From: Limonium bicolor
Taxonomy: Eukaryota > Streptophyta > Magnoliopsida > Caryophyllales > Plumbaginaceae
Length of the DNA stretch: 64,000 bases
Direction of reading: 5' to 3'
NCBI GenBank assembly: GCA_023374045.1
Contig: CM041780.1
Span: 38,827,030 to 38,891,029 of the forward strand
This document shows positions 35,930 through 47,237 of the stretch, piece after piece (positions within the stretch are counted from its first letter, which is position 1; each line of letters opens with the position of its first letter). The position numbers were made by a program, and so were the translations under genes. The notes beneath the pieces were generated by a model, which saw only the letters and a list, made by a program, of their open reading frames with translations, ran no database searches and was not told the DNA's origin.

Positions 35930-38532
35930 TAAGAAACACTCAAGTAATTTTTACACCAAAACTGCGATAAATGATCTCTTACAAAGTTGAGATCCCCTTT
36001 GGAATACGTGCTCCCTGCTTGTGTGAAATAAGAAACGATCTGTCCATAAAAGAAATGATCATCATTAGTACACAATTTTATTTAAAATGCAATAACTTTA
36101 ACTAAAACTTTGATTGGTATGGGTTACCTTGTCATCATCCTTAAGCGTGTCAATATTTTGTACAATCTCGAACATGTACCGCATCACATAATAGCCACAG
36201 CTTCGTGAATCAGGCTGTTGAGGACACTGTCATCACATCATCCATGGATTACCAACTTTAGACAGATCAAAAAATTAAACGTTTAACTTTAATACAAAAA
36301 TGCATAAATTAAATGATTACTTACACGTATGTATTGAAGTCCAAGATGGAAAATGGTTTCTTTTCATCATTTAAACCAAGCTTATGGCCCCTGCATAAAT
36401 ACAACATTTTAAAATGAAACCATTTATTGTCAATAATCTAGGACAAGCTTAAATAAATACAGAATGCATTAAAATTTTGAATACTCACTCTTTCAAATAT
36501 TTCTCTACAGCGATCTCTCGAAGGTCATCAGGGCCGCCCAATGGGTCTAGTATCAACAAGCATGAGGTGTCGACAACAACACCATCAACATCCAATGATT
36601 GTTGCCACAGATAAAACAAAGAATTTTTGTAGAACAATTATTAAATATCATAATTAGTAAGCAAAAAATTCCAGTTATTATGTACTTACATCTGATGATA
36701 TGGGATCAGCAAATATTTGCTTCTTCTTCGCACCGCAGAACAAAATCCCTGCCTCACATGCTCTACACATCCTTGCTCATCCAATACGGCCTGATTTGCT
36801 GACATCAATTGCGGACACAAGAAAGAGAGGGCAAATAATCTCTTGCTCGCTAGCAGTCTACTAGTCAAACACCTAAACAACATTTTTTCATAAGATATGT
36901 TAAATAGCTTAAAAAAATGAAAGATAATGTAATAATTTAAAAGATACTTACACACAATAGGCCTGAATCACAGAGATGTTAAGCAGGTCTCCCATCAAAA
37001 ATTCTCTTAGATCGCTCACGGTAATCATCAGATCTCTGGGCTCAGGGGAGTGGAAAACATGCTTAGACACTTTCATGTTGAAGTTGGTGACAGACTGCGG
37101 CCTCGTCATGAAAAAGTCATACAACATTTTTGTTTGACTGTCAACTTCTTCAGATACTTGGGTGTCAGAATGGGGGATCTCCTAGGAGTCATATCAAAGG
37201 TTTCACCACTTCCTTTCTCACACTCTGACTCTCCTCATTTGATTTCACAACTTCCTTCCCCTTATCCACTTTCCTCTTCTTAACCGGTCTTAATTCCTTA
37301 TCAATCTAATAGTATACAAAATTTAAATAATAAACATATCAGTCAACAGTCAAGTTAAAAAACTAAACAGTAGCATGTAAATAGTTTACCTTGTCACTAA
37401 CATCAATGAGAGAATATGGCCATGGAACAACTGAAGATTGTGCTTGACCTATTTTACTCCACTGATTCCACTCCAACGGAAGTGGAGAGTCCTCATGACC
37501 TCGCACAATGTCGTCTACCATCACACGAGCGTGGAGAGGTGGGATGAGCTTGAAATGTACTACAGTGTTTGGTCCGGTCTGTAAAACCCGACCGAATGCA
37601 ACATGCATAGTCCCACCATCCAACATTGAAACAGATGACATGATTTAGCCATCTACATCAACTCACAATAGTAAGCAAGCTAACAAAATTCTATTGTTTT
37701 AAAAGTAATGTTAAAATAACTAAGGAGGAAAAAAGAACAAACTGAAAGGTTTTGATAAGGAAATGTGTCTCTGGTAGGAGAAGAAGGTGCAAGATGATCG
37801 ACCATCGGAGTATCCGCCGCCGTGGTAGGAGCAGACGTCGGGTGTAGGATCATCGACAGTATCCGCCGTCGTGGTAGGAGCAGACGTCGGTCTAGCAGTA
37901 GGTGCCGGTGTAGGAGACACGGCCACTATCGATGTATCCGCCGTCGCGGTAGGAGTAGACACCGGTGTAGGAGTAGGTGTCGGTGTAGGAGCATGCACCT
38001 GGCCCAATACTAAAGCCTCAAGTCTTCGCAGGCGCTCCTCGTAGGCTTGACGCTCCTCAGCGTGGCGTCTTTCCGACTCAGCGTGACATCTTTCCGACTC
38101 CTCCAACCGGTCATGCACCCGTTCATCCACCATTCTCTCTATCATTTCAGCCTGTGGTAGTCTCGATCGAGACGTAGGAAACACGTCTTTTTGGCGAACT
38201 TCCCCTCCAAGCCCCCGCACTCGCCCTGGATGATCCTTTTGCCCAAGGGCCTTATTCAGTGGATCATCCTGAGACGGAGGGGCCGGAACCATCTCCCATC
38301 GCTCAGTGGAGCCAGACTATTTTAAATTAACAAAAATATTAGAAATGAACTTACTAATTAGTAAACAACAACTTTTAAATATATATACTTACAATCTTGG
38401 ACGCCAACTCAGCAGTCTCGCTCTGCGGGAACACATATACTCCCTCGTCATTTTTCTTCATGCGACCCAGCATAAATGTCTGCACCCTACTTGCATCGTC
38501 AACATCATCAATAACTGACTGAGTGCCGTCTT
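35930..38532 (-). pseudogene. CACTA-borne Transposase_24-like / Ulp1 cysteine protease gene, multi-exon, damaged
   Basis: The exons are inferred. 38532-38393 ends with VFPQSETAELASKI before donor GTAAGT. 38316 to about 37742 has WEMVPAPPSQDDPLNKALG, a charged coiled coil (about 38130-38020) and a Pro/Thr repeat. About 37635-37390 is a DUF8039-like segment. 37305 to about 36955 holds a basic PVKKRKVDKGK stretch that could be a nuclear signal. 36872-36690 ends RSKYLLIPYHQ. About 36600-36489 has catalytic NHW and ILDPLG. About 36390-36326 follows. About 36233-36127 has the Gln and Cys of QQPDSRSCGYYVM. A last exon lies near 36050-35940. Ulp1 enzymes cut SUMO-type conjugates; here the triad residues (His, Asp, Cys) remain. 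Frameshifts near 37850, 37200, 37150 and 36570 and a weak acceptor near 36605 suggest decay. Plant CACTA and Mutator elements are known to carry such genes. Confidence 0.75.
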
Positions 38533-39032
38533 NNNNNNNNNNNNNNNNNNNNNNNNNNNNNNNNNNNNNNNNNNNNNNNNNNNNNNNNNNNNNNNNNNNN
38601 NNNNNNNNNNNNNNNNNNNNNNNNNNNNNNNNNNNNNNNNNNNNNNNNNNNNNNNNNNNNNNNNNNNNNNNNNNNNNNNNNNNNNNNNNNNNNNNNNNNN
38701 NNNNNNNNNNNNNNNNNNNNNNNNNNNNNNNNNNNNNNNNNNNNNNNNNNNNNNNNNNNNNNNNNNNNNNNNNNNNNNNNNNNNNNNNNNNNNNNNNNNN
38801 NNNNNNNNNNNNNNNNNNNNNNNNNNNNNNNNNNNNNNNNNNNNNNNNNNNNNNNNNNNNNNNNNNNNNNNNNNNNNNNNNNNNNNNNNNNNNNNNNNNN
38901 NNNNNNNNNNNNNNNNNNNNNNNNNNNNNNNNNNNNNNNNNNNNNNNNNNNNNNNNNNNNNNNNNNNNNNNNNNNNNNNNNNNNNNNNNNNNNNNNNNNN
39001 NNNNNNNNNNNNNNNNNNNNNNNNNNNNNNNN
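38533..39032. other. Assembly gap of exactly 500 N
   Basis: All bases are N. The round length suggests a placeholder rather than a measured size. The left side is CACTA gene sequence and the right side is LTR sequence, so the junction of two elements is hidden here. Any ORF crossing it is artificial. Confidence 0.95.
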
Positions 39033-40629
39033 AACTCTGCAGCGGATTCAAATACATTCCAGGACCTTGCCATGGTCTGACTACAGAATATACCGAACAT
39101 TAGTACATACCAATCTTAACCAAATACATATCCTTCTTACAATCCCCTCACATCCTATACATCTTACTAACTCAAAATGACATACGAGTGTACATGCACC
39201 ACTAGTAGGCCACACTTAACCCGTAACACTTGTACCCCATCTTACTCTCGTGACGGCCGCCTCCTGACGTTCACCTGTGTAGTAAAAACAGCCCCCAAAG
39301 GGGGTCAGCACGAATGCTTGTACGATCCTCTCATGGCCCCCAAGCTAACGTGGCTACGACGACTAATTGTCGATAGCATGGAGGTTGATTAGATGCACAA
39401 CATAATAGAAGGTGCAATAAACAACAAACCAATTATGAACAATCAAAGTTCAAACACAATGAATGACTTAAATGCGTCCCCTAATTAGTGAGTCAATTAC
39501 TTCACTCCTTAAGTTACGTTTCCTCTTAATCTTAGTCCATCCTTATCTTACCTCAATCTTAGTCTTATCTTAGTCATAGAAAACAACCATCCTTTAAAAA
39601 GGAATGGATGTAGCTTACCTCAGTCTTATAATACAAACCATCCTTTAAATAGGAATGGTTGCAACTTATCTCAAACCTTATATTAATCTTAGAATACAAA
39701 CCACTCTTTAAATAGTAATGATTGTATTTTACCTCAATGTGTATTTTTGTCGGGCCAAAAGCAACCCTAGCCAATGAGCTATTAACTCCATTGGTTGAAT
39801 AAACAACTTATCTTATAATTTAGGATTTAGGTGATCCTACTGCACCATCTTAATGCCTCCTACCTTGGACTGTATGTCCAATGTAGCTGAGCCGGCAACC
39901 GACCCTAGGCAACAAGTCCGAAGACAAGTCCTTAAGCGGAAGTCGGATCTGCTTTAGATACCGACCCCCTTATTCCTTAGCATGCATGACCGGAGTCAGT
40001 CCCAGGTTCCTCACTCCCCCCTTATGTTCCAGTTAGTAGAAGTCTCAAGACAATGTTTGTTGGTTAACCTCTTTCAGTTTATAACAAACTAATATTAGGG
40101 AGCGTTCCTTAGTCTCACTCAATTCCTTACTAAACGTTGGTTAGTAAGTCCTCACGGTAAGTTGTGTTAGTTTTCAAACATCACACAACAATACAATAAA
40201 CATAATGTTCCGGTTGCATGCTTTATCTTGTTTAGTGAGCACACAAAAACAGATAGCACACAAGCCGAGGGACACCTCGTTAGCAAGCAGGTCACAAGAA
40301 GAACTGTACCGTTCACCGTGGGTCGTTCGGTTGCTTACTCTCTTCCAGAGTCCAAATACTCAAGCCCTAAAACATTCATTCAGTTTTAGGTTGTTAATCA
40401 CTTAACTTAATTCAACTTATTTAACTTACTTAACCCATAATGATTCCCCACCTAACACCTCATAAGTTTTACAACATATTCTTACAACCTAACCTTAAAC
40501 TTTTAAGTTTATACTTATCTTAATCCCTTAGGTATTTATACCTCTATTCATCATTGCCCTCTTAATGGGGTACCACTAATACCTCTAAACTTTCTTAGGG
40601 TTTCTTTCTTTTTTTTTTACAACTTAAGG

Positions 40630-40825
40630 GTCGACCGACCCTACCGACCGACCTTATCCAAGGTCGGTCCATTCCAGAACTTATTACCGTTTGAAAATTT
40701 TACCCCGACCGACCTTGCAAGTCCGGTCCCCAAGGTCGGTCCATTCCAGAGACTCTTTTCGGTAGAGTAAACGGGGCTCGACCGACCTTGCAGGTCCGAT
40801 CCTCAAGGCCGGTCTGCTCCAGACC
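40630..40825 (-). repeat. Three hairpin triads, AAGGTCGGTCC type
   Basis: The words match those at 3303-3700 and 18601-18928 (GACCGACCTTG, AAGTCCGGTCCCC, AAGGTCGGTCC). The third unit is diverged (AGGTCCGATCC, AAGGCCGGTC). Period is about 70 bp. Confidence 0.8.
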
Positions 40826-41095
40826 TTTGTTTTTAGATTCCCATTTGACTCCAAACTTCTCCACAAGTTCCCCCATATGTCCTAATACCATTTAGGCACT
40901 TAAACTCACCTTTAAACATCCACTAAAACCTCCTTAGCTACTTTCTCAATTCTTACTAGGAATTCGTAACACTTGTTTACACCTCTTAAGGCCTTTACAA
41001 GTCACCAAACAAGGCCTATACATCATCTAAAACCATTACCATTCAAACCCCCATCATTAGAAGCCAAAACAATTTTTTTTCTCTTTCTCAACACT

Positions 41096-41200
41096 GGACC
41101 GCCCCTCTGGGGCGGTCCCCAGGGGCGGTCCCAACCAGAAGCTAATTTCCTGCACGATTTGCCTGGACCTCCCCACAGGGGCGGTCCCTAGGGGCGGTCC
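41096..41200 (-). repeat. Two hairpin triads, AGGGGCGGTCC type
   Basis: Each unit has an inverted GGACCGCCCC-like word followed by two direct words (GGGGCGGTCCCC, AGGGGCGGTCC). This is a second word type in the same LTR, about 270 bp from the first array. Confidence 0.8.
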
Positions 41201-41979
41201 ACAGCAGAACCTATTTCCAAAGTGCTTTTCTCCTCATTTTGAACTCCAAATTCACCCCAATCTTTTCCTTCTCATTCCACAATCATTCCACATGTTTCCT
41301 ACATGTTTAAACACCTTAAAACATGCACTAAACCTACCTCAAAAATCACCAAACTTGACACTCAATTTCTTACAAAAATTCTTACACTTAACACTTGCTT
41401 CCTTACACTTCCCTCTAGTGACTTTGCCTAAGACCTAAACTAATCATTATGTTTCTTCACCACCATCTTAACTACTCCTCAAGCATAATTTTGCACACCC
41501 ATTTGCTTTACTCAAACTTCTCAAAGCCATATATAATCTAGCACATGCTTACATCCTTATAAGTCATTATACCTTTTTTTTTTCCTTCAAACTTTGTACA
41601 AGTTTCCTAGCTTCCTTAACCATGGTTTTGGTGCATAAAACTCACCATTATAACCCCTTGTCCCTCTTATACATTCCTAGGTCTTCCTAGTACTCAAGAA
41701 CTCCATGCTTTATCCATTTTCACCAAAATAACCCTTAGTTATCACTAGAACATCCTTAGTCATAAAATCTCCTTAGAACACCTTAAACGCTTAGTTTCCT
41801 ACTCAAATTTCGCCATAGTTTCTCTAGTATATTATCATGCCCAAATGCATTGTTTTCCTCATTCAACCATCTCACATACATCAAGTCCTTTCTCATCATA
41901 TTTTCTCATCCAAATCAACTAATTCATAATAACTCAATATAGTGCAATAATCTTAAATTGCATAGCACTAAGGCTCTTA

Positions 41980-42040
41980 AATGACATGGCTCTTAGGCCC
42001 TTAAATGACATGGCTCTTAGGCCCTTAAATGACATGAATT
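41980..42040. repeat. 24-bp tandem repeat, 2 to 3 copies
   Basis: ACATGGCTCTTAGGCCCTTA plus AATG is repeated head to tail within the LTR at 39033-43609, preceded by a degenerate copy. Confidence 0.7.
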
Positions 42041-43609
42041 TAAACATTTAATTTCCCACATATAAAAGCTTTCAACCTGCAAATACACCCATCAGTCTCA
42101 TAGTAGTTATAATGCTCTTAAAATCCACGTTAAACTTATCTTATTAACTCATTCCCATTGGCTCCTTAGTCACAAGTTCATAAGCTTGTTTAAATTCTTT
42201 TTCCTAGGTTATATAACCCATTACATAATGTAAGCTTTAAGTTACATTAGTACTCATCTAAATACCACCCCTTAAAACTTAAACCACCATTAGGTAAGCA
42301 TTTTACCTTGTTTTTCCAAGCTTATCTTAACTTCCTCCTTAGACCTTCTTCTTGAATGAATCTTGGCCACCCATTAAATTTCCTTTTCCAATGTTCTAAT
42401 CAATATTCAATGACTCACATGAGTGCTAAACAATACACTAACCTTAAGGAATGAAAACCTAGGTCAAAAATGTGTTTTAAGGTCTTATAATGAATATTTT
42501 ACCTTGAAGTCTTAAGGTAGGCTTGGATATGAATCAAGAAGGACCTCCTCTAGCCCTTGTAGAATAGAATCAAGCTAGAACAATGGATAAAATGAAGCCC
42601 CATGAGTAGTAATTTTCGGCCATGAAGAGGAAGTGGTGGAAACATGGTTTTTCTTTCATATTCTTTACCTTAAGAGAATGGAGAAGCTAATGCACTCTAC
42701 AAACTTGATTTTCCTCCATCAATGGAGTTTTCCCTTGGCACCGAAATAGAGCTTTGAAGGATTTGAAAAGATAGAATGAAAGAGCTTGCTCTAACTAAGA
42801 GTAATCCATGCTCACTTTTTGATTTGGAGCTAAAATGAGCAAGTTATGGAAAAAGCAAGGTGAAGAAACAATGGAGCTGCTTGGGAACGGTTTAGAACAG
42901 AGAGAAGAAGAAGAAAACCATGGAAGAAGAAGAGATATGAAGAAGAGAGGAGAGAGGTAGGCTAATATAAGGTATTTTGCTTTTATAAAGCAAATAGTAC
43001 TATTCTCTCTTTTTCCTCTTCTTTTCCTTTAATTGCTTTGTCATGTGGTGACTCCCCACCTCAAAAATCGGCCACCCCCTTATAATCAAGATATTTATGG
43101 TCTTGGTTGACCATCTTATTGACTTATGTTGACTTAAGCTTAATTTAGGCACTATTTGGCACTATTCACTAATTAGTGCACATATTCGTGAAATTTTTGG
43201 TTTCCCATTGATTTAGGCTTCCTAATGTGATACTAATTAGTACACATGTTGATTAAGGTGTAATAATGGGCATCTAGCCACTCAAAACTCAATTCTAAGA
43301 CAATTTCTCAAAAAGGTGCTTTAAGGAGTCTTAAAGCACATTGTGTGTTTAAGCTTGTTTTTGAGCTTGGTTTTCTTTGGTAATTGATTTAAAATGTCCA
43401 TTGACATATTACTAAGGTCTTATAATTGTATTTGGGTGCTAATCAAAGTCACTCCAAGCTTAGAGCACGTTTTTGCCCAAATTGCCCTTAAGGCATTTTC
43501 TTGTGTTTTCCTTGGTTTAAATTGTCTACCAATCTCTCTAATGCATATTTTAGCCTTACTACATCATATATTGATGTTTACTTAACATACTTAGGTTTGG
43601 GGTATTTCA

Positions 43610-43982
43610 TTGAGTCCGCGTACGGACGCGTGTCCGAGTTTGAGTCCGTGTACGGATGCGATCTCTTGCTTCCTGCCCGGATTTGCGTCCGGGTAGGGCT
43701 ACGCGGACACATGTATTTCATCTCATCTTGTTCTACAAACTTCGACAGGCTCCAGATTCTTCGTTTGAGCTCCGTTTTCAGATCCGTTTACGCCTATGCG
43801 TTTGTCTTTTCGTCTATTTTGCTCCTAGCTTGGTTTTCCTCATGTTTAACCAATAAATCTGTAAGATAACCAATAAAACATAAACTAGAGGAAAACTAAC
43901 CAATGTGAAGAAATGAGCAAGAAAAGTGCTAATATAACATATGAAATACTACAATAAAACATGCTCATTTGGAAACTTATCA
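43610..43982 (-). mobile_element. First part of the 3' LTR of the Athila-type element
   Basis: In minus sense it begins TGATAAGTTTCC right after a polypurine tract and runs to GCGGACTCAA, where the LTR of 39033-43609 cuts in. The end contains a CGGAC-rich palindromic cluster (43611-43710). A matching downstream part, with a TATA-like box, is seen in the 5' LTR piece at 56641-57777. Confidence 0.7.
43611..43710 (-). repeat. CGGAC-rich palindrome cluster in Athila-type LTR
   Basis: Words such as GTCCGCGTACGGAC, GTCCGTGTACGGA and CCCGGATTTGCGTCCGGG pair with each other. The cluster resembles the triad arrays of the chromovirus-type LTRs in its GTCCG/CGGAC core, but the order of copies is less regular. 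Confidence 0.65.
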
Positions 43983-45196
43983 CACCCCCACACTTACCTT
44001 TTTGCTTGTCCTCAAGCAAAACCATGTACCCAAGCAAGTAGGGATTGCTCAATACTAACAAAAATTATTATGAAGGGTAGGATAAGGAGGTGAACAGTTC
44101 ATGATCTTAAACTTTTTAAGGAGTGTGATCCATCAACTGCTGGTGGCACAGGTGTGCTTAGGGTAAAAACAAAATATAGACTTTTGGGGTATTATCCAAG
44201 GTGTTTCAATGCTTCTCAGTTTAGGTGACTTTGAGAACTTTTACCACGACCAACTTCTCTCAAGAATGGGCATTGAGGAGAAAACAAAAGGAAAAATAGA
44301 TTTATGCATTTGTTTCACTTTTGCATAAGAGCTGAGAAGATAATATGTAGGCATAAAGCCTTTGTTTTTAAGAACACTCAACTCTCTTGTTGGTTACCAA
44401 GGCGTCTCGCAAGTCCGGTTTATTATTTTTATTATATTTTTTAGACAGAGAAACACCCCTTAGCAATCCCTAAGAGAGAAGACAGAAAGAACCTCTGAGC
44501 AATAAAAATCCAACCATTGCAGATCATTTGGTCACACCGCATAAAAAATGCTCCTAAAAAACAATCAAAATTCAAAAATTTTGTACCATTTATCCCATAA
44601 TTCATAACAGTATTTGTTCTTAAAGAGAACAACCCACATTAGCAGGGTCCATAATTTAAATTTGGGACAAACGCAAGATAAGCAGAGAGATTAAACATTT
44701 TAAGCACAAAATGTCGCCGAAAAGGGCACTCCCCCACACTTAAATTGAACAATGTCCTCATTGTTTACCAGAAAAACAAGGGAAGGTTTCAGAAGACCTT
44801 TTCGGTAAGTAGGAAAATAGAGAAAACACAAAGGTCACAAATAAACATTTGAGCACAGGAGCTATCCACAACCGAATTTAGCATAGTAAAAGCAAAATTT
44901 AAAGAAACTAGTACTCCCCTGAGATTATTTTTGCTTGCGTTTAAAGGAGTTCCCCCACACTTGAGCTTCAGCCTCAAGTAGCGTAGCTTGGTTGCGGTGT
45001 AGACATGAAGTTGCACCTGCATAAGACATTAGAAGCAACCATACTACAAACAGGGTAAGAGTTTAGCAAAAACAAAATTTAAAGAGAACCTGAAAATTAA
45101 AAGAAAATACAAACAAATGAAAGAAAATTTCATCCGGGTTGCCTCCCGGGAAGCTGCCCTTCTTTAACGTCTTTGGCTAGACGCTTTGAAGCGTAC
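43983..45196 (-). other. Polypurine tract and 3' noncoding region of the Athila-type element
   Basis: The minus strand shows GTGTGGGGGTG just before the LTR start, a polypurine tract. Two more AGTGTGGGGGA-like stretches lie at 44730-44741 and 44951-44962 near CTTGAGGACAA-type text, typical of this lineage. No env-like ORF is recognisable; short ORFs at 44441-44632 and 44789-45022 match nothing. Confidence 0.7.
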
Positions 45197-46505
45197 TTAA
45201 ATCTGAGGATCTGGTAGAATTATTGCATGAGCATCAAATTTCTCGAGATTACCACCCTGGTAATGCTTTAGTCTTGACCCATTTACCATGAAAGTTTGTC
45301 CTTTAGAATCTACCAACTCAATTGATCCATATGGGGTGACCTTGGAGACAGTAAAGGGTCCAGCCCAATGGGATTTTAGTTTACCAGGGAACAACTTCAA
45401 CTTGGAATTGTACTGTAGAACCAAATCTCCCATATGGAACTCCCGTTTAAGGATCATCTTGTCATGCCACTTCTTGGTTTTCTCTTTGTAGATACGGTTA
45501 TTTTCACAAGCATCCTCTCGAAACTCTTGTAACTCGGTAAGCTGAAATTTCCGTTTGTCTCCTGCTCGCAGTAGATCAAAGTTTAAGGCTTTCACGACCC
45601 AGAAAGATTTGTGCACGAGCTTGACCGGTAAATGACAAGCTTTTCCGAAGACCAATCGATATGGGGACATTCCGATGGGTGTCTTGTAGGTTGTTCTTTA
45701 TGCCCAGAGTGCATCATCCAGCTTCAAGGACCAGTCTTTTCTTGAAGAATTAACTGTCTTTTGCAGGATCCACTTCAATTCTCGGTTAGAGACCTCAGCC
45801 TGGCCATTTGTTTGAGGTTGATAAGGTAAGACTACCTTGTGTCTTACTCCGTATTTTGTCATTAAGGCTGTGAACTGCTTATTACAGAAGTGGGATCCTC
45901 CATCACTCATTATAGCACGTGGGACTCCGAATCTTGTAAATATGTTCTTCTTCAAGAACTTAAGCACTACCTTTGCATCATTTGTGGGAGAGGCGATAGT
46001 TTCCACCCACTTAGTCACATAGTCGACTGCTACCAAGATGAAGAGGTTTGAGCAAGACGAAGGAAAGGGTCCCATGAAGTCAATTCCCCACATGTCGAAT
46101 GGTTCTACCTCAAGTATAGGCCCGGTTCTCTCATGGCCTTTACAACATTAATCTCACTTTTTTACTTTTTGCTTGCCACATGTCAGTTGATTATTTGTTA
46201 AATTTTAACCCAATGCAGATGTGTCAAGTTACAATAGGTTAACTAGGGGTAGATTAATAAAAAAGCTACTCAGAGTAGCTTTTTGAAGTGACGGGCGAAC
46301 GGCCCCATAATGTTGAGAGGCATCTCATGTTTTCTGGAGGTGTTCCCAAGTCTTTGGCACTCATCGCAGGAAGCGACAAAGGAATGACAGTCTCTATGCA
46401 GGGTTTTCCAGAAGAAACCTGATTGAAGTACCTTAGCTGCTGTTCGTGCTGGCCCATGATGTCCTCCGGCTTCAAGAGAGTGACAATGTCGTAGAATGCT
46501 TTGGA
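45197..46505 (-). pseudogene. Integrase region of the Athila-type pol, interrupted
   Basis: Integrase inserts the cDNA copy into the genome. In minus order there is an HHCC zinc-binding part at about 46500-46310 (GGHHGP, GFFWKT, CDECQR), then a DNA transposon insertion (46306-46119). The DDE core follows at 46118-45701 with first Asp in WGIDFMGPF, second in SDGGSHF and Glu in [11 protein letters not shown]. The C-terminal part (45670-45197) has [16 protein letters not shown] and the WAGPFTV motif. There is no chromodomain, as expected for Athila. A TAA at 45700-45698 replaces a Tyr codon inside the DALWA-YRT stretch. The zinc-binding part is out of frame with RNase H. Confidence 0.9.
46119..46306. 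mobile_element. Short non-autonomous DNA transposon (188 bp) in the integrase gene
   Basis: It separates the zinc-binding and DDE parts of integrase and is flanked by ATA (46116-46118, 46307-46309). The ends GGCCCGGTTC and GGGGCCGTTC (inverted) are imperfect terminal repeats. A perfect 12-bp inverted repeat with one-base spacer lies inside (AAAAAGCTACTC / GAGTAGCTTTTT, 46260-46284). The 3-bp target suggests a PIF/Harbinger-type MITE; the superfamily is not certain. Confidence 0.7.
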
Positions 46506-46512
46506 TTTTGTT

Positions 46513-47130
46513 TCAGGGCACACATCTTCTCACCATGCCGTATGCACAGACCTTGAAAAGGAGAGGGTCCTCCCAGTAGGAATGTTTTACATTTGAAAAG
46601 AACTTCTTCCTCTGTTGGTAGGTTAGCCCGTGTGGTATTACTCCTCGTGCTAGGTAGTTGGCCATGTCAGCGTACCATGGATCACCAGTGTCACCAATCA
46701 TAAAAATGCACTCATCTGGGAAGAATTCATTGATGGATGTGCCATCACTTGGTGCCTCTATGCGAGATAGGTGGTCTGCAACTACATTTTGCACTTCTGG
46801 CTTGTCTCTGATTTCAATATCAAATTCTTGTAGTAGGAGTATCCTCCGGAGGAGTCGAGGTTTGACATCTTCTTTTGCGAATAGATACTTCAGAGTGGAA
46901 TGATCGGTGTGAATTATTACTTTGCTTCCCAAGAGATATGATCGAAATTTATCCAGAGCAAAGACTATTGCTAGAAGTTCCTTCTCAGTAGTTGCATAAT
47001 TCTTCTGAGCATCGTTGAGGGTTCTACTTGCATAGTAGATGGTTCTCAAGATCTTCTCCTTCTTTTGACATAAAGCGGCCCCCACTCGTAGTCGCTGGCG
47101 TCACACATAATTTCAAATGGAAGGCTCCAG
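46513..47130 (-). pseudogene. RNase H region of the Athila-type pol
   Basis: RNase H removes the RNA strand during reverse transcription. The minus strand shows CDASDY at about 47100, then a frameshift, then [31 protein letters not shown] and [10 protein letters not shown] in the standard order. The linker to integrase follows. The frameshift near 47090 breaks the link to RT. Confidence 0.9.
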
Positions 47131-47237
47131 TGTGGTGATATCACGATGGGGGCGGAGATGAGGCAATCTTTCAGTGTGTTGAAGGCTTGTAGGCATTTGT
47201 CCGTGAAATTGAACTTGACGTCTTTAGCTAGGAGGTC

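Larger units (their letters stand above)
35254..38532 (-). mobile_element. CACTA (En/Spm) DNA transposon, one end and its Ulp1-type gene
   Basis: CACTAGTGCAGAAAATG at 35254 is a standard CACTA terminus, preceded by TAA, a possible 3-bp target duplication. Next come hairpin-forming subterminal repeats (35277-35630), which bind transposase in this superfamily, and then a split minus-strand gene with transposon-type and Ulp1 protease parts. The other terminus is missing: the sequence enters a 500-N gap and emerges in an LTR. No main transposase (TNPD/TNP2 type) is visible, so autonomy cannot be judged. Confidence 0.85.
39033..43609 (-). mobile_element. Chromovirus-type LTR, minus orientation, its 3' end lost in the gap
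   Basis: From 39033 the sequence aligns with the 3' part of the other minus LTRs (GCAGCGGAT, GTCTGAC...GAATATACCGAA, the hairpin at 39281-39320, the ACCGTTCACCG block at 40307). It ends GGGGTATTTCA at 43609, followed by TTGAG. The visible length is 4.58 kb. It is most similar to the truncated LTR at 62751-63499 at its 5' end. It carries two hairpin arrays of different word type. No gene is present. Confidence 0.85.

Noticed and set aside
38375..39100. Long minus-strand ORF across the N run
   Set aside because: Most of it is N. The right end is LTR sequence that aligns with other LTRs, and only the left part is CACTA exon.
39177..39392. 71-codon plus ORF
   Set aside because: It lies in the LTR 3' region that aligns with noncoding parts of the other LTRs.
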